From positions 1,152 through 19,070 of the forward strand of contig DEIH01000053.1 in the NCBI GenBank assembly GCA_002352375.1: a stretch of 17,919 bases of DNA. The letters are read 5' to 3'. This document shows positions 6,962 through 14,506 of this stretch, piece after piece (the stretch's first letter is position 1; each line of letters begins with the position of its first letter). This DNA is from Spirochaeta sp. UBA2779 (GTDB lineage Bacteria; Spirochaetota; Spirochaetia; DSM-2461). The notes beneath the pieces were generated by a model. That model was not told the DNA's origin, ran no database searches, and saw nothing but the letters and a program-made list of their open reading frames with translations. The translations under genes and the position numbers were made by a program.

Positions 6962-8518
6962 TTACTTTACCTCTTTTATCCGACCGCTTTTTTCTCTTAA
7001 AGCAACCAGTGTTTTAAAATCTTCTTTAACATGTTCGTATAACGATTTATAAAGTTGAAAATATTCCATATATAGCGCATGATTTTCCGAATTCGGCTCC
7101 AGGTGATCGATGTAACGGGCCTTCTTTTTCGTTATGGAATAATCCTTGAATATACCGGTAGCCACACCGGCGAGAATCGCATCTCCAAAGGGGGCTCCAA
7201 CCCGATTCTCAACCATGGCTGTGGGAATATTGAAAACGTCAGTGATTATCTGCCGCCATATCTGACTCCGGGCTCCACCCTCATTGAGAATTAAAGGTGC
7301 CTTAATGGTGGTTCCTTCTTTGAGCATGATGGAATAGGAGTCGTACAGGGCGTAAGCCACCGACTCCATCATGGCCCGGGCCATATGCCCTCTTGTATGA
7401 TTGAGTGAAAGACCGAAAATGGTTCCTCTGGCGTCAATGTCCCAGATAGGGGTTCTCTCCCCCATAAGATACGGCAGAACTACCAGTCCTTCGGCCCCCG
7501 GGGGGACAGCTGCGGCTTCCTTATCTATAAGCTCATAGGTATTAAGTCCTGTTTCTTTCTCACTGTCCTTCTCACTGGTGTAGAAGTTGTCCCTCAGGTA
7601 ACGGATCAGCTGACCGCCGGTTGTGGTTGTCGGAACCGTTATATACATATTCTCCGAATCAGTTGTATAGGAAAAATTGATCATGGAAGGATCGAAGGAT
7701 ATTCCCTTATGTATAACTCCGAAATTACCGCAGGTGCCCAGGTTCATCTGAGTATCTCCAGGTTCAATGGCACCGGCTCCCATCCAGCCGGCATTACAGT
7801 CCACCTGACCGGCAGCAACCGGGATGCCCGGAACCAGTCCGGCGGCCGCGGCTCCTTCCGAAGTCAATTTCCCGACAATATCCTCACACCTGAAAAGATC
7901 AGGAAGTATAGATTCAGGTATACCGATTTTATCAAGAATCCCAGTCTTGAATTTTCGTTCTTTCAAATTATAGGCCACACCATAAAAAGGAGCTGCTGAA
8001 TAATGAGCATTGAATGTACCAGTTAGCTTCATCCTGACAAATCCGTCAGTGGTGAGAACCTTGTAGATGTTACTGAAGACTTCCGGGCGATTTTCTTTTT
8101 CCCAGAGCAGATTTACCAGAGCCGGATGGTCGTCCAGACGATTCTGAGTAATAGCAGAGAGAGTGTCATCACCGATTAAATCACGTAAGTACTGAACTTC
8201 TTTCTTGGCCCGACGATCCATCAGGTTGTAGGCATTGGCCAGAGGATTTCCCTGTTCATCCACCATCACCATGGAGGGAAGAGCCGAGGAAAGGGCAATA
8301 CCCTTGATATCCTCAGGGTTTACTCCGGATTCGGAAACAGCTTTCTTAACCACACGGCAGGCAACATTCCAGTATTCATCAGCATTGTGTTCCGACCAAC
8401 CCGGATTTTCCGTGATGATTTCATATTCTTCAAATCCATAACCGAGAACTTCCGCATTCTCGTCGACAATAGCAGCTTTACCGCCGCCGGTACCGAAGTC
8501 GATACCTAATAAATACAT
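6962..8518 (-). CDS. FGGY family carbohydrate kinase (xylulokinase-like)
   Basis: This 518-residue ATP-dependent sugar kinase has the two actin-like FGGY domains. Visible motifs are the N-terminal phosphate loop I-D-F-G-T (6-10), M-D-R-R (100-103) in the substrate site, and G-Q-V-D-C-N-A-G (237-244) with D240 as probable catalytic base. The C-terminal domain carries L-P-Y-L-M-G-E-R-T-P and the adenine-site G-G-A-R-S-Q motif. The nearest named relatives are xylulokinases, but FGGY specificity cannot be read from motifs. The frame is open upstream to an ATG at 8557, but I choose ATG 8516-8518. It has AGGAGT at 8525-8530, and the protein then begins directly with MYLLGIDFGT as FGGY kinases do. 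The regulator stop is 4 bases upstream. It likely phosphorylates the ketose made by the isomerase or dehydrogenase genes. Confidence 0.92.
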   Translation of the reverse strand: MYLLGIDFGTGGGKAAIVDENAEVLGYGFEEYEIITENPGWSEHNADEYWNVACRVVKKAVSESGVNPEDIKGIALSSALPSMVMVDEQGNPLANAYNLMDRRAKKEVQYLRDLIGDDTLSAITQNRLDDHPALVNLLWEKENRPEVFSNIYKVLTTDGFVRMKLTGTFNAHYSAAPFYGVAYNLKERKFKTGILDKIGIPESILPDLFRCEDIVGKLTSEGAAAAGLVPGIPVAAGQVDCNAGWMGAGAIEPGDTQMNLGTCGNFGVIHKGISFDPSMINFSYTTDSENMYITVPTTTTGGQLIRYLRDNFYTSEKDSEKETGLNTYELIDKEAAAVPPGAEGLVVLPYLMGERTPIWDIDARGTIFGLSLNHTRGHMARAMMESVAYALYDSYSIMLKEGTTIKAPLILNEGGARSQIWRQIITDVFNIPTAMVENRVGAPFGDAILAGVATGIFKDYSITKKKARYIDHLEPNSENHALYMEYFQLYKSLYEHVKEDFKTLVALREKSGRIKEVK

Positions 8519-8522
8519 AACA

Positions 8523-9461
8523 CTACTCCTGTAAAAGTTTCTTTCCTGTTTTCTCATCAGTAATAAGTACGTCGATCAGTCCACTTTTTAATGCTCCCCG
8601 CACGGCCTGTGTTTTTTCAGAACCACCTGCAAGAGCAACCACTCTCGGAATTTTCCGAATATTGTTAACTTCAAGGCCTATCACCCTGTCGTTAATAGGA
8701 TGTCTGATAAACCGGCCCTGTTCATCAAAGAAACGAAGAGAAATATCCCCTACCGCTCCGGCAGTTTTTAACTCATCTAATACCTGTTGAGAAATAATTG
8801 TGCCCCGGCTCATCAACATGGAATCCGAAGCCGGGGCACCAATTCCCACAAAAGTCAGATCGGCATGCCCGGCCAGTTCCAGGGTTTCACTGATATGAGG
8901 GTCTTTTAAAAGCCCCTTTTTAACAGCCAGTGATGTAACCACTCCCGGAGCAGAAAGAAATCGACCTATCCCGCCGGTTTTATCAGAGAATCGTCTAACC
9001 AGGTCTGAGCTGTGAGCCGCAGCCTCAGGGGAGCCAAGGCCGCCCAGCATTTGGACTATCTTCAGTTTCGGGAAATCCATGCCAGGAAGGTTCTGTAGAA
9101 AAGCAGAGAGAGTACTGCCCCAGGTAAGGCTAATAGTCTCATTTCCCTTAATTACCCTCTGGGCATATTCTGAAGCTGCCTTTCCAATCTGTGAGAGAAT
9201 TTCTTCGTTATCCAAAGATTTTGAAGATGAGAGTATTACCTCTTTAAGCTTCCATTCGGAAGCAATTCGGTTTTCCAGATCCGAGAAGTTCCCACTCTGC
9301 TTCTTCAGAGATATTTCAACGATTCCACTGGTACGGGCCTGCTGAAGAAGCCGGGAGGCCTTGATACGGGAGATTCCCAACCTATTGGCTATTTCCTGCT
9401 GAGTCTGATTATCCTCATAATATTGAGAGGCGATTTTGTATATCAGATCTGCTTCTGTCAC
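8523..9461 (-). CDS. SorC family transcriptional regulator (sugar-phosphate-responsive)
   Basis: This 312-residue DNA-binding regulator has a helix-turn-helix at about 20-41 (TQQEIANRLGISRIKASRLL). A sugar-phosphate-binding SorC domain of NagB-like fold follows, with I-S-L-T-W-G-S-T at about 108-115, V-G-I-G-A-P in the middle and V-V-A-L-A-G-G near the end, all typical of the family. SorC proteins (SorC, DeoR of Bacillus, CggR, EryD) bind a phosphorylated intermediate of the pathway they control. The effector here is probably the FGGY kinase product or a derivative. The start is GTG with GGAG 6 bases upstream. It is the first gene of its operon and lies directly behind a promoter overlapped by an inverted repeat, so autoregulation together with the catabolic genes is likely. 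Confidence 0.92.
   Translation of the reverse strand: MTEADLIYKIASQYYEDNQTQQEIANRLGISRIKASRLLQQARTSGIVEISLKKQSGNFSDLENRIASEWKLKEVILSSSKSLDNEEILSQIGKAASEYAQRVIKGNETISLTWGSTLSAFLQNLPGMDFPKLKIVQMLGGLGSPEAAAHSSDLVRRFSDKTGGIGRFLSAPGVVTSLAVKKGLLKDPHISETLELAGHADLTFVGIGAPASDSMLMSRGTIISQQVLDELKTAGAVGDISLRFFDEQGRFIRHPINDRVIGLEVNNIRKIPRVVALAGGSEKTQAVRGALKSGLIDVLITDEKTGKKLLQE
8525..8530 (-). promoter_or_regulatory. Ribosome binding site of the FGGY kinase
   Basis: AGGAGT (read on the minus strand) lies about 6 bases before ATG 8516-8518. It supports that start over the longer frame beginning at 8557, and it overlaps the regulator's stop codon (TAG, 8523-8525). Confidence 0.7.
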
Positions 9462-9481
9462 AGGCTTCTCCGGGGATTCTG

Positions 9482-9541
9482 GTTAACAATAGATCGTTTG
9501 ATCAGCCATGTTCATGTGATCGTACAGGTATTATTGTTCAC
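9482..9541. promoter_or_regulatory. Candidate SorC-type operator: separated 10-bp inverted repeat
   Basis: GTTAACAATA (9482-9491) and TATTGTTCAC (9532-9541) are inverted copies matching at 9 of 10 positions, with centres 50 bases apart (about five helical turns). The right arm overlaps the -10 element of the operon promoter. Further half-site-like words lie between them, including TGTTCAT (9509-9515) and two GATCGT copies. SorC proteins are commonly tetrameric and bind repeated or looped sites, so this is a plausible operator for the neighbouring regulator. Assignment is inference from position and symmetry. Confidence 0.6.
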
Positions 9542-9558
9542 AACACCGATGCTGTCAA
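9530..9558 (-). promoter_or_regulatory. Sigma-70 type promoter of the sorC-kinase-DRL operon
   Basis: On the minus strand TTGACA (9553-9558) is a perfect -35, followed after exactly 17 bases by AATAAT (9530-9535), five of six matches to TATAAT. Transcription would begin near 9523, giving a leader of about 60 bases before the GTG at 9461. A short palindrome (AGATAG-ttt-CTATCT, 9558-9572) abuts the -35. The best candidate operator arm overlaps the -10. Confidence 0.7.
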
Positions 9559-9580
9559 GATAGTTTCTATCTATCCCCGA

Positions 9581-11044
9581 TTACCCCTGCTGCACCCGGA
9601 CATCGTCCCCGGAAGAATCTTCAATATTCATAGCATGAGGCCGGGCCCAGTACCCGCCTTTCACATCCCGGCGTCTTAACACCAGAAATCCAACGATGCA
9701 GAGAATCACATAGAATAGGCATCCCGCTCCGGCAAGAGCAAGCCACATGGGTTCCTGCCGGATGTAGGCATAAGCTGGAAAGGGAATAATCAGTATCAGA
9801 GGGATAGCCATGGGGAACACCACCCCCGCTGCCCTCATATAGTCCTCGGCAATAGGTGTTTTCAGTTCAGGATCAACAACCCGTAATAAAGCCAACCCCG
9901 AGGCCAGAGTTCCGGTAGCCACACCGTAGATAACCAAAGTTCGTCCGAAGGCATGATCGCGAAAAGTCCGGGATCCCATCCAGGGAACCAGAAGCAGCGC
10001 AATCAGTCCTCCGACTGTGGACATAATAAGTATCGGAATCCAGAACTCCCGGACCACAAGGAAACTGATGGCTCCCAGGGCGGAAGTTATCATCAGATCG
10101 ATACTAAAACCGGTGAAACGGGTAAATGTGGCATCGTCAAGGGTATATCCAACCCCGGTACGGGTTATAACAGCGCGAACCAGACGTCCCACCAGAGAAC
10201 AGAAGATAAACCCGATTCCCCAGAAACTGGCCGCCAGATCTTTGCCAACCTGGCCTGCCATGCCCAGCAGAGCCGAAAGCCCGGTGAGTGCCAGCCATGT
10301 CAGCAAATACGTGAAGAGAACAAAGGCCACATGATAACTCATGGAATCTATCGCCGCACTGTCCGTCGTCAGACGGGCTCCAATCTCACTTTTTTTATCT
10401 GCGGGAAGCAGGCCTGGACGGTCCCGGCGCAGGAGGTTTTCCATATGTGGAGATGTAATCCAACCCTTCTTGATTCCCACATTAATCAGAGCTACCCCGC
10501 CGAAACTGGCCCAGAGAAAGCCGATGGCCCCGAAGGTGAGCCCCACCGATCCGGCACCGGCAAACCGGCCTCCGAAAACCTCCCAGGTTTTTCCGATGGA
10601 AAGGGCCTGTCCAGGTCCCGAAGAGAAACCCAGAGGTAAAAGCAATCCGAACCCAGGAAATATCTGGGGTGCTATTGTAACTGCCAGCAGCAGGGAAAGA
10701 GCCAGTCCCACAGCAGCCTGGACACTGTAATGGGTTAAAACTCCCAGAGCCAGAGGAAGAGCCCCGCCGTTTTTCCGTAAGTCCTTCTCCCGGGGTTTAC
10801 GCAAGGCCATAGAGATAAAACTCAGGTTTAAAAGATGATACGCCAGGTTATCCAGGCGCACCGTTTCCAGGTTCAGCGGCGCTCTTAACAGGTTGTAGGC
10901 TATCATCAGAATGAAGCCTGCGGTAAGAGCGTTGGGAATCAGAAAACGCTGAAAGAAACGTATTCTGGCTCTGAAAAAGGTTGCCGTTATCAAAGCGGTG
11001 CTGAGCAAACCCAGATCGATAAATATTTTCCAGGAGTTATTCAT
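9581..11044 (-). CDS. GltS-like sodium symporter (ESS family), extended
   Basis: This 487-residue inner-membrane protein has about 11-12 hydrophobic segments in two pseudo-repeats, as in ESS-family Na+:glutamate symporters. The glycine-rich re-entrant signature is seen in the first half as G-F-S-S-G-P-G-Q-A. A polar cytoplasmic loop (about 208-240, rich in Arg, Asp and Lys) separates the halves. It is some 80 residues longer than E. coli GltS, with an extended loop and a hydrophilic C-terminal tail. The substrate may therefore be another dicarboxylate or acidic compound. GGAGG precedes the ATG by only 4 bases, a short spacing. A TATACT -10-like word lies at 11076-11081 (minus) without a good -35. 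The gene reads toward the sugar operon 119 bases away with no clear terminator, so some co-transcription is possible. Confidence 0.78.
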   Translation of the reverse strand: MNNSWKIFIDLGLLSTALITATFFRARIRFFQRFLIPNALTAGFILMIAYNLLRAPLNLETVRLDNLAYHLLNLSFISMALRKPREKDLRKNGGALPLALGVLTHYSVQAAVGLALSLLLAVTIAPQIFPGFGLLLPLGFSSGPGQALSIGKTWEVFGGRFAGAGSVGLTFGAIGFLWASFGGVALINVGIKKGWITSPHMENLLRRDRPGLLPADKKSEIGARLTTDSAAIDSMSYHVAFVLFTYLLTWLALTGLSALLGMAGQVGKDLAASFWGIGFIFCSLVGRLVRAVITRTGVGYTLDDATFTRFTGFSIDLMITSALGAISFLVVREFWIPILIMSTVGGLIALLLVPWMGSRTFRDHAFGRTLVIYGVATGTLASGLALLRVVDPELKTPIAEDYMRAAGVVFPMAIPLILIIPFPAYAYIRQEPMWLALAGAGCLFYVILCIVGFLVLRRRDVKGGYWARPHAMNIEDSSGDDVRVQQG

Positions 11045-11103
11045 AAATCCTCCGGCCTTAGATCAGATATAGGCAAGTATACCTCATTAAGAGATGAACA
11101 GGA

Positions 11104-11132
11104 TTGAAAAAGCATAGAGAGTGAATAATAAT
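11104..11132 (+). promoter_or_regulatory. Possible promoter of the chemoreceptor gene
   Basis: TTGAAA (11104-11109), 17 bases, then AATAAT (11127-11132) points rightward. The predicted start of transcription falls almost at the ATG at 11140, so it would give a nearly leaderless mRNA; there is also no Shine-Dalgarno sequence in front of that ATG. I see no sigma-28 chemotaxis-type promoter. Confidence is low. The gap 11045-11139 holds nothing else. Confidence 0.35.
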
Positions 11133-11139
11133 TCATTTT

Positions 11140-13002
11140 ATGGAGAATTTATACAAGGTTACACTACGTCGACTTATCCTAACTCTCATACCTATTATTT
11201 ATATCCCTATGATCATGCTGGCCCCGTTCAGCATTCTTTCTGGAGTTATATCCTTCAGCCAGCTGATATCCCTGCTCACCAGCCCGAAGATGATAAGCCT
11301 TCTACTGGGTGAAACAACCATCACCTGGGGACTGTACAAATTAATCTACGGCTGAAAGATAAAATCAGCCCTTGCCGAGAGGGGCGCCGACGATGCTTCA
11401 ATTAAAGCGCTCTTAACAGCACCTCTGATGTTCCTGGCCTTAACAATACTGAGTATTGCCGGAATGCTGATTTCCCTGCCCTATATCATGGAGTTCGATC
11501 TTCCCGACAGTCTGTTTTTCATCGGCCTTTACATGTTTTCCTTCGATCTGATTATCCTGGCCCCTTTGCTGCTGCTTCATATTCAAGCCCTGGAAAAAAT
11601 CACACTGGAACTTGGTTCCCGAATCCGCAGTTCTTTCTTCAAACTGTCCTTCAAGCTCATCGGATTAACAGCATCCATGATTACAGGAATCACTCTGTTT
11701 CTTATTGCCGTGAATCAGACATACGCCCTGCGGGTAGCTGTCGGACCACCGCCGGCTGCAGGGTTACTCACCGTTAATACAATTGCCGGTATTTTTTCCC
11801 TGCTGGTATCGCTTTCACTTCTTTTAATGCTCGTTCGTTTTATTCTCAAACCTATTCACAATCTGAAGGCACTTCTAATTCAGGGGATGAATGGCGATCT
11901 GAGAGTACGGTCCGGTTCTCATTCTCTTGATGAACTGGGACTTCTAACCACGGCAGCCGGCGAGTTTTTCGAATCACTGGACATTGGACTCAGCCGTATT
12001 AACACCACTACCTTCACCATGAAAGAATCTAAAGACAATCTGAGCGATACCGTTAACAGAGTATCATCTTCTATTGAGGCAATTACCGGAAAAACAACAA
12101 TCTCCAGAGATGAGGTTGTAAATCAGACAGTACATGTTGATGAAACAACAGCTGCAGTCGAGAAGATGATCAACAGCATAAACAATCTGGACGAAAGCAT
12201 CAGAACCCAGCAGGAACAGGTGGATTCAACCGGGAAACAGATAAAAGAACTGGATGCCAGCGCAATGAAAGTGATGTCCTCCACCGACCGGATTTTCAAA
12301 ATGAGTGAAACACTCAAATCCCAAAACAGCTTGAGTATGGAAGCCATAAGCGAGATGGGTGTTAAAGTGAAAGAAGTGAATGATTATTCCAGCCACCTGA
12401 GTGAAGCCAATAAACTCATTGCCAATGTGGCTTCTCAGACAAACCTTCTGGCTATGAATACGACTATTGAGGCCGCCCATGCCGGAGATGCCGGCCGAGG
12501 GTTCAGTGTTGTTGCTGATGAAATCAGAAAACTGGCTGAGACATCTTCCTCCCAGTCCAAATCCATCTCTCAGAATCTGGAATTACTGATTTCCGCCATC
12601 AAACTTGTGGATAGTCAATCAAACTCCACACGGAATGATTTTGATGAAATGAACCGTTTAGTTATGGATATCAGCTCTGTTATTTCCGGCCTTAAAGACT
12701 TCATTTCACATCTCGGTGCAGTATCAGGAAACCTCAAAGACTCTCTGGAGTTGATGAACGGGGTTAGCAGCACTGTAAGCCGGGAATCAAATGGGATGAG
12801 AGCAGAAAACCGGGATATTCTCATCGCTGTGGAAGGACTCAGGCAGGTAAGCCGGAATGTTCTTGAAGCGGTGGAGGAGGTGAACACTCAAACCCGTACA
12901 ATCGGCAAAGCAGCCTCGGCACTCCTTAAATCCAATGACAAAACCAACACAGTAATCAATCAACTGGAGCAGCTTGTCTCCGGCTACAAACTCAGCTCTT
13001 AG
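11140..13002 (+). pseudogene. Methyl-accepting chemotaxis protein interrupted by an in-frame TGA at codon 72
   Basis: Read as one frame this is a receptor of 620 codons before the stop. The N-terminal part has about six hydrophobic segments (around 12-35, 97-118, 125-150, 165-190 and 200-240 by codon). A HAMP-like stretch follows (LKPIHNLKALLIQGMNGDLRV), then a long coiled-coil signalling domain. The hairpin tip at 12429-12540 carries the diagnostic SQTNLLAMN...IEAAHAGDAGRGFSVVADE block, where the usual form is NAAIEAARAGE. TGA at 11353-11355 breaks the frame between the first hydrophobic region and codon 97. The codons just after it (KIKSALAERGADDASIKALL) read naturally as protein, and the next 548 codons are intact. 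Without readthrough the product is a 71-residue peptide. ATG at 11428 could restart, but has no ribosome binding site. Ligand unknown; sensing domain appears to be membrane-embedded. The 3' end overlaps the response regulator gene by 11 bases. Confidence 0.8.
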
Positions 13003-14404
13003 AGATTCTTCGGCTCAGTGTTGATTGATTCACCCCCAGAAGCCGGGATGCCAGGGACTGATTCCCGTCAGCTTTAACCAGGGCCGCCTGGAAAACCACG
13101 TCGTTTATCTCCTTCACAGTGGGAAAATGACCGAATAAATCGACAAGTCCATCATAATCAAGATTCTGCACCTCCCCGGGTTCGCGGGTTTCAGGGACAA
13201 CATTGTTTCCTACCAGATCCCGAAAGGGTGCCAGGTTCAGCGTTGTTCCTGAGGTTCGGCTCAACGCATCAAATACCAGAGAGTGAAGCTCACGTACATT
13301 ACCGGGAAAATCATAAAGGTTCAGCATGGCTTCAAGCTCCCCGGGAACCCGGGGGATGCTCTTTCCCAGCTCTTCTGCGGCTTCTTTCACAAAGGCCTCA
13401 GTAAGGAGCATCATATCTTCACGTCTCTCCCTCAGCAGTGGCAGAGAAACATGATGAGCCATCAGACGAAAGTACAAATCCCGGCGGAAACGGCCGTCTT
13501 CAAGTCTGGAGGAAAGGTTGATACAGGTAGCGGCAACAATACGGGCGTCGGTTGTGAGAGGGTCATCAGAACCAAGAGGATAGTACTCCTTTTCCTGAAG
13601 CAGCCGAAGCAGCTTTACCTGTGAAGCAGGGGCAAGATCGCCGATTTCATCCAGAAACAAAGTGCCTCCGGCCGCCTTCTCCACTAAACCCGAACGGTTA
13701 TTCCCCGCATCGGTAAAAGCACCCTTTTTATGACCAAATAGAGTATCGGAAAACAGCGCATCATCCAGACCCGCGGCATTCACCGTTACCAGAGCCCCCT
13801 GACGGTCGCTGGCAATATGAATAGCCCGGGCCAGAAGCTCCTTTCCCGTCCCGCTCTCCCCTGTTACCAGCACCGGCCGGCTGGTAGCCGCCACCGCTTC
13901 AACATACTGAAATACAGCCAGCATGGAATCAGAACCTGTTATCATGGAAGAAAAAGCTTCCGGTTTCTCCAGAGAATCCCGGTTCAGTACCCGGCTTCCC
14001 ATCGCCGAAAGCTCACTGTTCAAATCACGCCATTCAAGTGCATGGATTACCGCGGTAACCAGCCTGGTTTTTTCCGGGGGTTTGGCCAGATAATCATAAG
14101 CCCCGATTTTCATACAGCGTACAGCGGTCTGCAGATCCTCATCCCCGGTTATCATAATCACCGGCAGTCCCGGATAGCCTTCTGTGATATTTTCCAACAC
14201 TTCAATACCGCTCATTAAGGGCATATTGATATCCAGCAGCACCAGGGAAACGTTGTTATCCCGGAGAATATCCGCCACCTCCCGTCCGTCGCTGGATACG
14301 ATGATGTTCTCATATCCGGCGTTTTTAAGAATCGTTTCATAAAGAGAGAGTGCGATTATATCGTCGTCAACAAAGAGTATTGATTCTTCTTCCGGTTTTC
14401 TCAT
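12992..14404 (-). CDS. NtrC-family sigma-54 response regulator with GAFTDA loop variant
   Basis: This 470-residue regulator has three domains. The receiver domain (1-125) has acidic residues D13-D15, phosphoacceptor D58, T86 and K108. The AAA+ sigma-54 activator domain (about 152-380) has Walker A G-E-S-G-T-G-K-E (182-189), Walker B L-F-L-D-E-I-G-D (249-256) and arginine-finger region R-R-D-L-Y-F-R (307-313). A Fis-type helix-turn-helix lies at about 440-470 (GNQSLASRLLGVNQSTLSRRI). The loop that normally contacts sigma-54 is GAFTDA (228-233) instead of GAFTGA, so interaction with sigma-54 may be altered or the regulator may act otherwise. No sensor kinase gene is adjacent. GGGGGAG precedes the ATG. 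It is divergent from the threonine aldolase gene and converges on the chemoreceptor with an 11-base overlap. Confidence 0.92.
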   Translation of the reverse strand: MRKPEEESILFVDDDIIALSLYETILKNAGYENIIVSSDGREVADILRDNNVSLVLLDINMPLMSGIEVLENITEGYPGLPVIMITGDEDLQTAVRCMKIGAYDYLAKPPEKTRLVTAVIHALEWRDLNSELSAMGSRVLNRDSLEKPEAFSSMITGSDSMLAVFQYVEAVAATSRPVLVTGESGTGKELLARAIHIASDRQGALVTVNAAGLDDALFSDTLFGHKKGAFTDAGNNRSGLVEKAAGGTLFLDEIGDLAPASQVKLLRLLQEKEYYPLGSDDPLTTDARIVAATCINLSSRLEDGRFRRDLYFRLMAHHVSLPLLRERREDMMLLTEAFVKEAAEELGKSIPRVPGELEAMLNLYDFPGNVRELHSLVFDALSRTSGTTLNLAPFRDLVGNNVVPETREPGEVQNLDYDGLVDLFGHFPTVKEINDVVFQAALVKADGNQSLASRLLGVNQSTLSRRISKS

Positions 14405-14506
14405 GGATGGATTCTCCCCCTTAGAATATCGGCATACTATGATTATAATTGACCTCTGTCGCCCGAGTGGAAAGATACCTTATACTCCGTGTACACTATA
14501 TACATT
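14405..14506. promoter_or_regulatory. Divergent intergenic region between response regulator and threonine aldolase
   Basis: This short region must hold both promoters. On the minus strand a perfect TATAAT lies at 14442-14447, but there is no convincing -35. On the plus strand TATACT (14481-14486) is a weak -10. An 8-base palindrome GTGTACAC sits at 14489-14496, close to the aldolase start, and could be a protein-binding site. No sigma-54 type -24/-12 element was recognised. Confidence 0.35.

Noticed and set aside
8519..8557. A longer FGGY kinase starting at ATG 8557.
   Set aside because: The extra 13 residues overlap the regulator gene, are not kinase-like, and the ATG at 8518 has a well-spaced AGGAGT.
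2..9461. Assignment of the locus as an erythritol (ery) operon because of the SorC regulator, FGGY kinase and dehydrogenase.
   Set aside because: The dehydrogenase is a zinc MDR rather than a glycerol-3-phosphate-dehydrogenase-like EryB, and no EryH/EryI type isomerases (TIM/RpiB) are present. The FucI-like, VOC and DRL genes do not belong to that pathway.
9558..9572. AGATAG-ttt-CTATCT as the terminator of the gltS-like gene.
   Set aside because: The stem is only six mostly A/T pairs with a 3-base loop and no T run after it on the minus strand. It abuts the -35 element and is more likely incidental or regulatory.
9953..10639. A 228-codon open frame on the plus strand.
   Set aside because: It lies wholly antisense to the GltS-like gene, its translation is low-complexity and hydrophilic with no recognisable domain, and the opposite strand clearly encodes a membrane protein.
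11353..11355. TGA as a selenocysteine codon in the chemoreceptor.
   Set aside because: Chemoreceptors are not selenoproteins, and I could not recognise a convincing selenocysteine-insertion hairpin just downstream. A nonsense mutation or sequencing error is simpler.
14489..14506. A GTG start at 14489 for the threonine aldolase.
   Set aside because: The six added residues precede the usual family N-terminus, and the GTG is part of a palindrome. ATG 14507 fits better.
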